Shown: one piece after another, positions 45,361 to 58,549 of the stretch
How positions within the stretch are numbered: position 1 is the first letter of the stretch
How the letters are laid out: the number at the start of each line of letters is the position of its first letter
Assembly: GCA_023974075.1 (NCBI GenBank)
Contig: CM043801.1
Coordinates: forward strand, 26,825,736 to 26,889,735
DNA: 64,000 nt
Origin: Chaenocephalus aceratus
Lineage: Eukaryota > Chordata > Actinopteri > Perciformes > Channichthyidae
Direction: 5' to 3'
The notes under the pieces: model-generated
Database searches by the model: none
What the model was told of the DNA's origin: nothing
Seen by the model: the letters and a program-made list of their open reading frames with translations, nothing else
Position numbers and translations under genes: made by a program

Positions 45361-46166
45361 TAGGGATGTCCCGATCACCTTTTTTTGCTCCCGATCCGAT
45401 TCCGATCATTTGATTTTGACAATCTGCCGATACCGATTTTTCCCGATCCGATCTTTATGCAATGCATTAAGAGAAAAAAAAGGTAACAGATAACGGCTGG
45501 TCATCCAACGCGATGAATTCAGCTATCTTGGCTGTTATTGTGTTGGCCTTTTCACTGTTCTGGGGCAGTTTCTCTTTCCTTTTAAAAGTCTCTGAATGTG
45601 TCGGTTGTTTCAGTGCCGTTACCTGAGTGCCCGCTGTGTACTCGTCGTGTTGTTGTTGGTGTTTGTTTCTCAGGTAGCGTATTAGATTGGTCGTGCTGAA
45701 CGTAGCTCTGTTCTTTCCACCACGCGGAACCTCCGCCTTGCAAACATTGCATCTGGCTGTTACACTGCCTTCGCTTTCAATTTTATAATACTTCCAAACT
45801 CCTGACATTTTCTCTGTCCCGACTCCCGAGTCACCAGCTGAACGTAGCCTCTCGTTAGCTTACTGCTACTATTAGACACTGCGCCCACTCTGTTGCCAGA
45901 TTTGAGAGAAATAAGCAACCAGGTCTATGAAAACAAGCCAACACATACATGATGGTGTGTAATTTTAAACCAAAACTAAGTCCTCAGGATGACTTTAAGA
46001 CGTGAACATGGTCATTTTTGTTTTGTAACATTAAATTAAAAAAAAAAAAATTTATAAAAAAAAAAAAAAAACTGATCCCCGATTTTTTTCTCCCGATCCC
46101 CGATTATTTGAAAATCACGTGATCGGCTCCGATCCCCGATCACGTGATCGGATCGGGACATCTCTA
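45361..46166 (-). mobile_element. hAT element with transposase remnant
   Basis: The ends are TAGGGATGTCCCGATC and, reversed, TAGAGATGTCCCGATC. The flanks GTTCTTTT and TTTCTTTT match at 7 of 8. It encodes a minus-strand BED-finger fragment, and lies only 39 nt from the MITE at 45001. Confidence 0.88.
45467..45808 (-). pseudogene. truncated hAT transposase, BED zinc-finger part
   Basis: This 113-residue frame starts MSGVWKYYKIESEGS and continues with ARCNVCKAEVPRGGKN and NLIRYLRNKH. The CxxC pair is intact, but the first zinc-binding His is Tyr. The catalytic domain is missing; the frame runs into the right-end repeat of the element. Confidence 0.8.
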
Positions 46167-49100
46167 TTTCTTTTTGTTTGTTGATAAATCGCTCAATTAC
46201 ATCAATGTAAGCCTGAGAAGAGCGAAGTGTGCATGCGGCGCTATAAGAGCTCTTTGTAATAATATATCCTCATTCTCTCCATTGAAAGCTGGAAAGCATC
46301 CAGCTGAGAATCCCTTCTCACACAGTAATGTAATGGAACAGTGTGTTCTCACAGAGTGTACTGCTGTACCCTCCCTTGCACAGATGCCAACCTCAGTGGA
46401 ACAGTACCTGCGGCCAGAAATGACTTATCGCCGCTTACATGTCATTTTGACAGAGTACAGTGTGTACTGTGCTTAGATTAAAGTACAATTATTTGATGGA
46501 ACGTTAATGTTTTCTAAGGTTTTTATTGTTTTGGCCTTTGATATAAGTGTCAGAATTGTTTGCAAAGGTAGAAGATTAACATGGACACATATCTGACCAT
46601 ACAATCATGCTTTTATTATTTGACTTTCATTTTCAATTCAAGCCGTGCCAGCTTCAACACTGAGCATTTCCAGAAAGCCTCTGTGTGTCATAACATATGG
46701 ACCTGACAACTTGCAGTTTACTGAGATAAGAGATGTGGACATATGTATATTTGTTAAAAAATAACCAAATATTTACCTTATATAAGGTGTAATAACCTTG
46801 CTTTTTCATGCTCTTTTTCAGTACTTTTAAATTGCTTTTATAAGAAAAAAACACATGTGAGATGTTGAGTTTTCGACTTGTCAGTTTTTAGACATTAATC
46901 AGTTCGCATTCATGTCTAGTTCAAGGAGATTTATTTGGATTAATGCTGGATTTTACTTCAGCTCCGACTGATACAAGTTGTTCATAGTCAGTCACCAGAT
47001 ATGAACATAACTTAGAAACATCAGGCAGGGTTGTGTATCTTGGAATAATTGTTGTGAAGGCAGGACATTGTGCTAACAACAGCTGGAAACACTCGGGCTT
47101 GTAGCCAGATTTCCCATCTCGTGCTGATATGGGAATTTGAGTGTTGCAGGAGCATAGTTTTTCTGTATACTATCCCAAAATATCCCTGCCCAAACACACA
47201 CACACAGAAAAACACACACCATTCCAAACATGACATTCACTCTCTCTCACTCTCCCTCCCTCCCTCTTCATATTGAAACACAAGGTCAGCATGTGGCGAT
47301 GCTGCCAGGGTTTGTGGGGGAGAGAGCTGTCTGCAGCAGAAGGCTTTTCCATAGGCTGTCACACGTTGTCCAAGGCTACGGTGACCAAGACCCAGCCCTC
47401 TGCTGCGAGGACTCAACGTTCCTCTGACAGCCGAGGTCACTCTCCCTTTTTCTTTGTGCACATTTGTAATGCAGCCCAACCTGAAAAGAAACTTGAAAAT
47501 TAAGATTTGCCTATTGATTTTCTGTGTATTGACATGCTGATATAATCAATAGCATTAAAGGACAGATTAGCAGTTTTCATTAAACTAATTCAGTAAAACC
47601 AGTTACGTGTACATTTAGGAAGACCGAGTGCTGTGTGGGATCTACTTGGCCATATATAATTAGCAACATTGATTGTACGTTTTTTTTTCTTTTGAGGTAT
47701 CTCTTGAAAAAAGCTTTCTTGTTGTTAATGCAGAATATGTCCAGGGCTTTTATTGTGAAAGGGGATTTCTACACACTGGCCGCCAGAAATGAATTTTAAA
47801 ACAATGATTTTAGATTATCAATCTTATCGCAGATGGCATCATTATTTATACAGCCGTTAAGTTCAATCAACATTTACTTCATAATGCAAATGCAAAAATA
47901 TCTTTTGACACTTAAACACTTTGTACAGACAAATGACAAAACACAGGAAACCCATGTGAACTGGAGGATTCATGAACACAGATCCCATTTAGTTCATGAG
48001 TGTTGCAATATATATATATATTTATATTTACCTTTTTCTATTTGACTGCGAGCAATGCATGCAGCTGTTCTCACATGGTGGCCTAACACCTTAATCAGAC
48101 ACTTAATGTCTGTTCTTCCTCTAATTTGTCAACACATCTGTGTGTTTTAATGTTTACAATCAAACCAAACCTGAATCTGAGCTTCAAGCTTCAATAAGAA
48201 AACATTTCAAATACATGAACACATTTGACCTGCAGTAGCTTTCTCTGTATCTTTGTCTCCTATAAGATAAGCAGGGCCAACTCAGGAATGCTAACGCTGG
48301 TAGTATGGTAATCCAATTCTGCTGTGTGTATGCTGTTTGTGTCCCCTTTCTATGCACTTAACAATACAAAATGCAACCTTTGTCACCATAGTGGAAACAT
48401 CTGCCCTTTTTAACCAGAGTCAGGTTAGCTGTTTCAATTATCTTTGCTAAACTAAGCTAATCTGATGCCTGCTATAGCCTTATATTGATTGGACATGTAT
48501 GAGAGTGGTATTTATATTCTTATCAATTGGTCTGCAAAAAGGTGTCATTCTATTCCTTAAAATTCACTTTTATGTTTCAACATAACGGTGGTGCATTTTA
48601 TATTTGTGTTCCCCTTTTGGACTATTGCAGAATTAAATCAGCACTTCGAGCATTATAAGAAGGGCTATGGTTTTAACAGTTTTTGGGAGTCTGATGTTAA
48701 GTTGTGTTTACTTTCTTAATGCACTAGCAATGATTCAAGGCCATCATATGAAGAAAACCCGAAGCCCATATATTACACATAGTCAAGATCATGAAATTAG
48801 GATAGGCAACAATTCTACTTCGGCAGAACTTGCTCAGTTCTTAGGTATGATGAATAATACTTTTAAACAGCCATTACCAATGTGTTGGTGCCAGATTGAA
48901 AGTAGGAACATTGTGAAATCTTTTTCAAATGCCCACTCATCAATTCACTTGAGCATCCTAGGATATTGTGGCTGGAAAAAACAAGGAATACAGTTAGAGT
49001 CAACATTCTATTTCTTCTTCTTTCTGTAACTTTCCACCTGAGTGCCGCTTTAACTGTCATTTGTGCCTGGTACACGACGTTGTCCACAGGAGCCCTGTCC

Positions 49101-49940
49101 TAATTGTCACATCTGCCAGTTGGTAAAGTATCTCATCCCTCAGAGGGATCAGAGCAGGATGAAGTGCACTAGGCCTGAATAGGTTTACTGTCACTTTTTT
49201 CTCATCAGCAAGGTTTGTGTGTGGGGTCAAGCTCTCAACAAAGGCTGGCTCAGCTTCCATTGTCCCGTTAAAACAAAAAAAGAGTCCTGCTGATGCCGTT
49301 GCTCTTGCTGCTGTAAGGAGGACTGATGGGATTTAAGTGTGGGTTCTGTCACCGAGGGCAACCTGGTGCTTATTAATCGGGAGAGTGGGGGGTAATAGAG
49401 GGGATGTGGCAAGAGATTGAGGGGGGTAGCGGGGGTGGGTTGTGCTGATGCAGCAATGCCGCCTGGGGTCAGGAAGAGGGACATGATGGATCCAGCTGAT
49501 CACCCGGTAAGGAAGTTTAGAGGGGAAAGGAGAGGAGGCGCCCTTCGTCGGGACATTGAGAAGCCTCTTTGTCACAGTGTCACTCAAATGGATTCAAGGT
49601 GGCTGAGACTTTTTTCAGGAAGGCAAAGAATGGAGAGGTCCTATTGTGAAAGGTGGGTCTCTCTCTGGACGCCTGATCAACACAACAGACTCTTTCTTAT
49701 GTCCTCTCCATGAGTGCTCAGGGCTCCTGCGTGGCTAAATTGAGTTAGTGTGTCAGTTGTGTGAACTTTTCAGGGAAGAACTTTGAGTGCACCGCCTGTC
49801 TTTTGTATCTCTGCCTTTTATATATATCCCTTTATTTGGAGGGGGGGAAAGTTTCCAAGATGTTGAGTGAAGATTCTCACACACAAACAGTTGACATATG
49901 TATCTTTTATATCTACTTAACACATCCAATGAGTAGACAG
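46167..49940 (+). other. greb1l: greb1l intronic: no gene seen
   Basis: Several frames of 60-120 codons are present but none matches a family I know or has splice support. There is no bounded repeat. Confidence 0.45.
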
Positions 49941-49942
49941 GC

Positions 49943-50222
49943 TAGGGCTGCATCTAATTGGTGTTTTCCCAATCGATTTATTTGCTTATTAGTTCTTAAA
50001 TTATCTGAATCATCTGTAAAATGTCAGATGAAAGTGAGAAATCCTAGTTTCCTAAAGCTGACTATTGCATAAGACAATAAAAAGCAGCAAAAGGCTTGTG
50101 TTCAAGAACCAGCCATTTTCTTCTCTTGTAAAAAGCTTTAATTAGTTGATTAGTAGTAGTAGTTTACAATGTATCTCCTGTTGATCAATTAATTTGAATC
50201 GACTATTTGTTTCAGCTCTCGA
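49943..50222. mobile_element. probable old DNA-transposon relic
   Basis: The stretch begins TAGGGCTGCATCTAATTGG and ends near TTTCAGCTCT, resembling a common vertebrate repeat with TAGGGCTG ends. No target duplication can be read, so confidence is modest. Confidence 0.45.
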
Positions 50223-52669
50223 ACAGACTACTGGTATACCCACATTTTGTTTTTTGTATCGACTATCAAAAAGTGTCACCAAACAAAAGCTATCATAATC
50301 ATCATCTTTTTCTCTTATAACTGTTTGGTCTACCGGAAACACATGAATAATTTTGATGTATAACGTTTTCAACAATAACTAAAATCCCAATTTCTTCTGC
50401 AATAACAACTACATTACATACTTTTTTTTATAGTGCAGATTGTGAAATGCTGTTTATTGACACACATATTTGCTGGTATTGATACCACAACTGAGGTTAA
50501 ACAACACCAAAACTTTCGACGGTATTTTTTTATTTTTTATAGTTTAGCTAATGTGGTGATAATCTCTGAAACTCCCCTTTATTATCACGTCTTCAGCACC
50601 TCATTCTAAGTGACATGTCATGTGGGGGCAGATCTGAGTGCAGCTCTAGCCAGCCGCTGGAAACAAAACCTGACCCCTTAGCTAGTTCTGTCATCTGATA
50701 AGAGGCAGTGTTTTGATAGTGTTGGCCCTCTCAACGTGATGCATGGCTCTCCTTTTACACCCCATAACAAACAGGGCTGTCTAAACAACAGTTTATGGCC
50801 AGGACAAGGCCTGGTCAACCATCATCAAAGATCTTCTCTAGGATGAGTCAGTAGGTGTGGACCAGATGTTAGAAGAAGCTCTGGTGATGGCGGAGGATCA
50901 ATTTCTGTCTCTGAATAGGATCAGGCTATAATTAAGGAACTGGACGAATGAGTGGGATCATGTGTCATGCGCTTATTTTAACCTTCATTTTTAATTAGTG
51001 TTATAAGCATAGGGATCATTTTCCAGTCTTAAGATAAACAGGGGAATGCTAAGTGAATGCATCTGTACCAGAAAGAAATCCAGCAGCTGTTCATGTTTTT
51101 ATTTTTGTTCTCCTTCCCTCCTCTTGCCCTTTACCATTGACCGGGGTTTGACCAGACCTGGTGACAGCTTTACAGTATGAAATAGAACTCTTTGTTGTCT
51201 TATTCAATATGGCTTGTCTGAATAAGTCCATAAATGCATTAGGGTCCTGTGTCTCTGCCTGTTGTTCTGACTTAGGTGAACTGACGTTCAACCCGGCAGC
51301 ATTGTAAAATGCAGATTGGGTTCACTGACAGGCCTTCTATTTTATTACACAGTCATGAACAGCGTTGTAAACTGTCACTCGTCCTTCACTTTAATTCACT
51401 TATCCTATCGGGGAATACTGCCATGAGAACTGACCTCTCTGCGCACTGGTCACATTAAGAAAGAGCTGAGGTTTTTAGCAAAGCATGGAGGAATTTGAGC
51501 TTGTGTGTAAAGATGGAAGATACAAGGTTTGCCCCAAGGATGCAATTGGTAGAAAATTGTCCTAACAGGCAAGAGATGTATGAATGTGTTCTTTACTAAT
51601 GGAAAAAGGAATTGCAATTGCAGCAATAAAATAAAAACATTTGAAGTTGCCATTGTTCAATTTGTTGCTTTGTTTTGGTTGACCGTGTCAAAGACTTTTG
51701 GGATTATTTTGAGTTCAGTTTAAACAATTTGTTAATTAATTAATAAGCTGAGTGATGAAAATCTCAAGCTATTTATTTGATTAATCATTCAAGCAAAAAC
51801 ATCCTCCAGTTCCAGTTTGATTAGACTGCCGGACATACAAAGCAGTTTTAATGGGCAATTTGCACTGCTTTGAGAAAACTTGATGAACCCAAAATAACTA
51901 ATTTGTTAAGAAATGAATTCATAATAAAAAAATACATTTAAAAGATTAATCATAATAATCTTGCATTCCTGTTTCCCTTTTACAAAAATATGTTAAAAGT
52001 ATTTTGTATCCGTATTCATTGAAACTGCAGCAATGAAAAAGTGCATACAATCAGTAATGGCCACCTATTTGACAAATTGAGAAAACACATTTAATCTAGA
52101 AATAGCGCTTTAATGTTTATTATGATAACCTTCATTTGATTTCAATTCAGTGTAAGGAAGTGTTATCCATGAGTCGGATACTTTTAACAAGGCTTTTTTG
52201 CCATTTGTGCTGCATCACTTGTCTGTTCCGGTGCCCTTAAATTATGCTCTCCTTTGTTTGTGGCTGGGATTTAGTTTAAGGTTAAATACCTTGCCCTTAA
52301 ACTCATCCGCTGGGCCAGAGTGTGTGGCAAGGTCACCCCTCCAATCAAGCTAGTGTTAACACAAAGGCCGCTTGTTCCCTAATGAATTAGTGCTACAGTT
52401 CCTCAGCGCAGCTCCACACCGCCCTCCAGCCCCTCGCAGGCCTTCACAGCCCTGCTAACCTTTCGCACCCCCTTGTCCCTAATTTTGAAATGAGTTTTAT
52501 AACTGGACAGTAAACTTCCAGTGGCTTAATGATGATGACTTCTTCATCTGCCCAAATGCTCCTTTTGTCCGCCCCTCCTCAGGCCCTGTACCCTGCCCCC
52601 GTTCCCTCTGGTCACATCAGGCCTTAAACCCCGGTTCACCTCACTTTATAGTTCCACAGATAATCCCCT

Positions 52670-52670
<1 letters not shown>
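50223..52670 (+). other. greb1l: greb1l intronic: no gene seen
   Basis: The stretch is AT-rich with no convincing frames or bounded repeats. Confidence 0.4.

Positions 52671-52674
<4 letters not shown>

Positions 52675-52763
<89 letters not shown>
52675..52763. repeat. (CA)n microsatellite, about 90 nt
   Basis: A pure CA tract is followed by CAAACAAAC. Confidence 0.96.
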
Positions 52764-52767
<4 letters not shown>

Positions 52768-55430
52768 AACATGCATGTGCACACACACATGCACCCTCAG
52801 GCTATTATCTCCACTGAGCCCTGCTCTGTCTCTCCTTCTCTCTCTCTTTCTCTTGTTGCTGCCGTCTTCAGCAATGGCATTCAGATGGAATGTGTGCCTT
52901 TGTTTGTGTGGCCCACTGGAAAGCCATGAATGACCTTAGCTCATCTGCTATCCTCACTAGCATCAATTTGCACTTCAGTGCCCAGCAGGTAGTCCCGAGG
53001 AGCGGGAGGATGGGGGCTTCGGAGGTTGAGGGGCTTTTATAAGGAAATTAGAGCTTTGGATTGCTACCCCGGCTAGTAAACACTCGTGCGAGTCCTCACA
53101 CCCTTGGCGTCAGGTATAACGCGGCAGGCAGGTAGATAAAGGGAATTCTGTTGCGGGAATTTTCACATTGTTGTCATGTTTTGTTTTTTGACATTTGAGC
53201 AGCAGGTTTGTTTTCTTATAGTAAGAGTCAGACGTGCTAACTAGCACCTCTGTTGCTGTACTTCCTCCCCACCTGATACTCATCTCTCATGGCTCGATTT
53301 GTCAGTTGAACCTCATCCTGAAGTATCCGAACCTCAACCAGCCACGGAAAGTAATCAATAGTAATGTGCACAGTTAGTCGTGTATGCTGAGTCAGCAGAC
53401 ACAAAGCTGTGGCGCTCCTATGGGAATCCTAAGAGAATAAAAAGCCCACCCCCTCCACATTTAAGAGCATCAAGCACAAGATCTCCCAGAACCCCCAACA
53501 GCTGATCATGTGACTCGTCTTTCCTCAGGTGGCGGTGGCAGGGACACTTCCCCTTTGTCAGGGACTTTAGCAAAAGCTCAATGCAGCGGTGAGGGATGGG
53601 TTTAGTGGGCGGGAAGCCATTCAATCCACACTCTTTTGTTTTTTTGCACAGTGGCTTTTGAGGCCAAAGAAAATGCCGGGTTTACTCATTATCTCTGTTC
53701 TAAATGGGCTATTTAAGACAGGCCACGTCAAAGTCAGGGGCTAGACATAAATCACGCTGACAGCTCTTTTCCCCCAGTTGAACTTGTGGCTCAATTGTAT
53801 CAGATGAATCATTGTTGAGATTTGACTTTTGTTACACCTGATGAAGTTAATTCACAATCACTTCAAATGTCAATTATAATCTGAGGCATTGTTTGAGGTT
53901 TACCGCCATACTGGATTTCCATGTGTCGTCTTAATTAAGCAATAACCAGACACATTTCACAGTCAAACTCAAGCCCAATGTTTAGACAAATGTGGCCGAT
54001 GGAGAGAAAAGAGTGTGTGAAAGCGCCGTAAGGACTAATGGAGGCCCTGATTGGCTGGCGTGGAGGTTTACAGCAGCCAGGTGCTGACTGTCCCCCTAAT
54101 ATAACCATTGGAGTGGTGGTGCGAAGAGCTGCACACGACTTGATTAAAACAACTGTTGACCGTGTCTGCGGTAATGAACTGGAACAGCAGTCACGGCTCA
54201 GCTAAACTAAAACCTGTGCAAGTCAAGGGAAATGTGGTTGAGAATTTAAAAAGACAGACATTTAACCAGCGTTTGTTGTAATCATTCATTTATATTTTTA
54301 CGTTTTGTTTTAAGTAGGTACCTTCTCTTGAAGTTAATATAAAAAAAAAAATTAGACAGTCAACCTTTTACTTTATATCGTGTTTTTAAAAGCTTTGTAA
54401 CTCTTCATGAATCTTGAAATGAAATTGTATGAAAGAGAGACCTAAAAAGGCCGTGTCATGGTAAATTGTGAGTGCATCACACTGGCCATCAAGTAGATGA
54501 GAGTTTGCTCAGATCTACTATTTACCTGACAAATTCTTGCTGACTTTACTTGGCATTAGTTAGTCTGCAGGAAAACAGACAAAGGGGTCTTAGAGCATAC
54601 TGCTGTAACTTAAGATGTGTGAGACCAAAGTAAAGTGAAGTTAAGTGTTTAAGCAGTTAAACAATCTTTAATAGAAAATGATTAAAGATTAAAAATGTAG
54701 TAGTCTGTTTTGGATTGTAATTAACTTAATATAATCAAATATAACATACACTATGAGGAAGTTCCACATTTTGCTGCATTTTTTACAAGCAATGTGACAC
54801 ATACTTTGACTTACATACAGTGTAAGAGCCCCTCTCCAATATCATCAGGTGCTAGCCCTGATCACTTGGCTTTAATGCCATAGAATCCCTAACATCTGCC
54901 AGCCTGTTGATTTGTGGTGCATTTCCGTTTATTTATTTTGACCAGATGAGCCCCTGGTATTTATAGCGGGAGTAAAAGCCCAGTGTGAGGTCAATCCCGG
55001 GCAAGGCTACGAAGACAAAATGCTCAAGCTGACCTGACATTCTTGTCCCCATTTTGCGGATTCTCCTGTCACCTAAATTGGCCCCCAATAAAAAAGTTGG
55101 GTGTGTCAGCAAGAGACTGGACTGAGCGTGAGAGCGAAAGTTAGATTTCAGGATAAAACCCCGGCCCTCTTTCCAGGAAACGAAGACTTCCACCTGACAC
55201 GGTGTCAGTGTCTTGGCGTGCTGGGGGTCACGCGTGGCGGGCCGTGTGGCAGCGGGGAAATGCAGGATCTTCCTCTTTGTTTCCCCCCACGGCTCCGCAG
55301 GCCTCCAAGAGCATCTGTCACCACAGGGGGTCATCAGGGCCAAGATGAATGAGCCCCCAGTGGATTCCCCCCCCCTCCTTGGCAAATGGCACAGGACAGA
55401 GGAGGGCATAGGGGACTAGGGGGAGGGGTC
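52764..55430 (+). other. greb1l: greb1l intronic: no gene seen
   Basis: No exon or repeat was recognised. Parts are less AT-rich than their surroundings and could be conserved non-coding sequence, but this cannot be judged without alignment. Confidence 0.4.
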
Positions 55431-55506
<76 letters not shown>

Positions 55507-55530
55507 CGTGTGTGTGTGTGTGTTTGTTTG
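55431..55530. repeat. (TG)n microsatellite, about 95 nt
   Basis: A TG tract with a few CG steps is followed by a GA-rich run (55540-55573). Confidence 0.95.
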
Positions 55531-55639
55531 CACGCAAGTGAGAGAGAGAGGGGGCGAGAGAGAGAGAGGGAGGGTTTTCTGCTTTTCTGAGGGCAAGAGT
55601 GGGATTCCCATTACTCTCTATAGCGTAGCATGACAAAGG

Positions 55640-55815
55640 TGATTTGATACATACCAGAGAAGATTGAAGCTCCATATGCTGCCTGGATATCAACAAATTC
55701 TTTCCACTGGGATTTATTGTCTAAAATGGACTACATCTGAGAGAAACACTGTCCTCACATTTGGAATTTACTGCTTTTGATTTGGATTTTTGAGCGTTCA
55801 CCCACTGGTCGAGTA
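55640..55815 (+). other. possible alternative greb1l 5' exon
   Basis: A stretch with unique-looking sequence ends ATCATGGAAG and is followed by GTACAGG, a plausible donor. If joined to the exon at 58438 its ATG would open a short frame ending at TAG 58487-58489. This is a weak prediction without transcript support, and the left boundary is unknown. Confidence 0.2.
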
Positions 55816-58437
55816 ATCATGGAAGGTACAGGAGACGCTTTTTTTTAAAACTGCGTGTGTCACGTGTGAGGTAGCATTAATGAGGTGGGCTTTTCACACC
55901 TAATTCAGAGAGCAAGGAGAGATGTTTGTTGTTAGTTGTTTTTCTTCATTTCGTACCCCATCCCCCTTTCTCTCATGTCTGATGAGCAGTGTCTTTTCAC
56001 CACAGCTTTTCTAATGTTAACAGTGTGCTGAGCTCATTCCTGCATTTCAACTATTGGCATGGAATTAAAATGTTAATTTATAACAATGAGGTGTAAACAA
56101 TTAAGATGTTTATCACATTTTAGTTAACATGTTACCCACATCCCTGTTTTTTCATGGTTTAGGTGAAATGAGAATTAAGTCAGTATGTTGTATTTATTTA
56201 ATTATCCTGGATTAACTATTCTTTACTATGTCGTTTTTTTAAATAGCACTTTTTAAACTAAAGACAAATGTCAAGTTTATCTTTATGGAAAATATCTTCA
56301 TCTTCCTACCTCTATTTCTCAGACATATTAATTTGAAGAGAAAAAAGAAAGTAGAATAATAGCTTGACTTAAGAGAAGTGGCTTTGACTTGAAGGATCTG
56401 CTGAGTCAGAATGTGATCCAACCAGATCAAGTAAATCCTGCTTTTCTCCCTCTTTTGTAAACACTCTGTAATGTAATTATGTAGTTTAGAAAGAAACAAA
56501 AGAAGGACTGTAGAGAAAGAAAGACAGGATTTAAAAGTAAAATCGGCTCAATTGGATAGACTAAGATATCAGAACATTTCTAAATGGTTAAATACCTTAT
56601 GTTATTGAAGTCAGGATCATTTTACACAATACAGAGTTAAACCTTTAGTTTAAGCCTTTCTAACTCAAAGGGGCTATGACCAGTAGCTTCACATCAGGTG
56701 TTATGAGTCATAAGCCATTCATAATGTAAAAATGATGGGTTGCCAGTTTTTAAAAGTTCCCTTTGTATAAAAAAGTTATTTAATGGACGTACGGTAATGG
56801 AATGATTACAACTTAAATGACAACATATTCAAATTGGATCATTTTCAACTGCAGTGTATTATATTTGCTACAATTAAAGAAAGCCCTGTACATTGCACTG
56901 TATATTAGAAGTAGCTATATACTGGGTGTGCCTGCACATGCAGTTTCATTTGCATTACAAAAGAGTATGTTAGAAATGTGTGTGTCCAACCTTTGCCCTC
57001 AGTCCAGTCTGAAACTGACCCAGCGTGTTGGCCTTAACATTCCCTTAAATGTCATTACTGGAAAGATAGAACCTTAATAAGCACCTTGGGCTGGGTTTGT
57101 GTCGGTGTCTAGATTTACGGCTCCTTCGTCTTCATCTGAGGAGCCATCTGCGTCTCCTTCTGTGTCGTCTACTCTTCACAACTAGATAAGCATCAACATA
57201 TTTCCAAACTCTGCTCCCTGGGTAATTTAGTTTGAGATGTTGGTGGGAACACCCAGTGCAGAGTAAAGCCTGAACTTATGCTGTGATACTTTAGCAAGTA
57301 TTTTACTTTTCTTATGACCAATGCTACATTTACTTCTGACCAATGCTACATTTACTTCTGATTCAAACAAAAGTGTGAAAACGCATTTCAGTTGCACAGA
57401 AGTTAAAGAAGCAGCTTATAGTCATATTGACATTTGTAACTCTTTACCTTGATTAACTATATCACACTGGCTAATCATTCACATAATAAACTACATAGTG
57501 GTCAGTCAATGCAAGTTGGACCATCTTATACACATGGTAGATTGTGACAGTCAGTGTTTTGAATGAAACGTTGCTTATGTTGTTTCAGAGCCTGAGTGGC
57601 TAAACAATACTTGTCAAAGGGTCAAAGTAGCTGGCAAATCCATTCAGAGTGGAGTGACTGTGTGTAGTGAGTGCGGCTACAAACTAAGACACCCAATTGT
57701 GTTTTATGAAAATAGCCCTGGGGGCCGTGGTGTCACATAACGCCTTTTTTTGCCTCGTAGTGAGTACATATGTCATGGTTAGAGCTACTGTTGATGTGAG
57801 AGTGGCCATAAGTGCACACATTTATTTTGCGAATAGGTATGTTCCCCGGACCGTGGTGACCTGCACTTCCACACTTTCTGCAGCACGTTAATGGCATTTA
57901 TTGCAGTGCTACATTATCTCAACACTGTACCTAATCTACAAAACCTCTTCAGGAGATTTTTTTCAGCAGTATGACAGAAGCAGTACAACAATTTATTTGT
58001 TCAGAATAATTGGTAATTAGTGAGATATAATGAACTAATCAGCTGTAATCTGTCTTTTGACATCATGTTTTGTGGGTGTCTTTTAAACATCTTAGTGTCA
58101 TGGCGTCCTAAATAGGACGATGTTTTCAAAAATTCCGTTAATTGGAAAATGCAATGGGAACAAGTTGGCTAATAAACTGTTCTTATTTTCACATTTTAGG
58201 AAAAGTAAGTCTTAAAAACGGAATCAGACACTACACTACTTTAAAAGTTTGTCCTTGTTCCTGTTTGTTACGTTTTTAATAAATAAAGATTAACGCAATC
58301 CTACAATGTACACTAGCTACTATAGTAAATGTATATGCTGCAGCATATCTTTCAGGAGGTATAACATGTGTAATCTTTGTTTCGCTTTATCACAGTTATA
58401 ATCTGAGCTAACTACAGATCTCCCTGCTTTCCCCCAG
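55816..58437 (+). other. greb1l: greb1l intron before 58438: no gene seen
   Basis: No coding exon was recognised. A 20-nt direct repeat of the CCAATGCTACATTTACTTCT type lies at about 57320-57360. Confidence 0.4.
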
Positions 58438-58549
58438 GTCTCGAATCACTGAGTGAAATATCTTTGCTGAAGGTTTCCGCTGAATGGTAGAGACCCAGCA
58501 TGTAGCAGAGCTCAACAAGTCCCTTCACGCCTGGGAACAATCCAACAAC
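58438..58549 (+). other. greb1l: probable greb1l 5' UTR exon
   Basis: This 112-nt segment follows a strong acceptor (pyrimidines, then CCCCCAG) and ends at a consensus donor GTAAGTG. It lies 2.5 kb before the first greb1l coding exon. From ATG 58484 it stays open for 22 codons and, when joined to 61063, runs in frame into the GREB1L start. It may thus be 5' UTR or an N-terminal extension. Confidence 0.5.

Noticed and set aside
48667..49029. A 120-codon plus-strand frame with a hydrophobic start (MVLTVFGSLMLSCVYFLNAL).
   Set aside because: It looks signal-like but has no family match, no splice sites or promoter, and lies in AT-rich intron.
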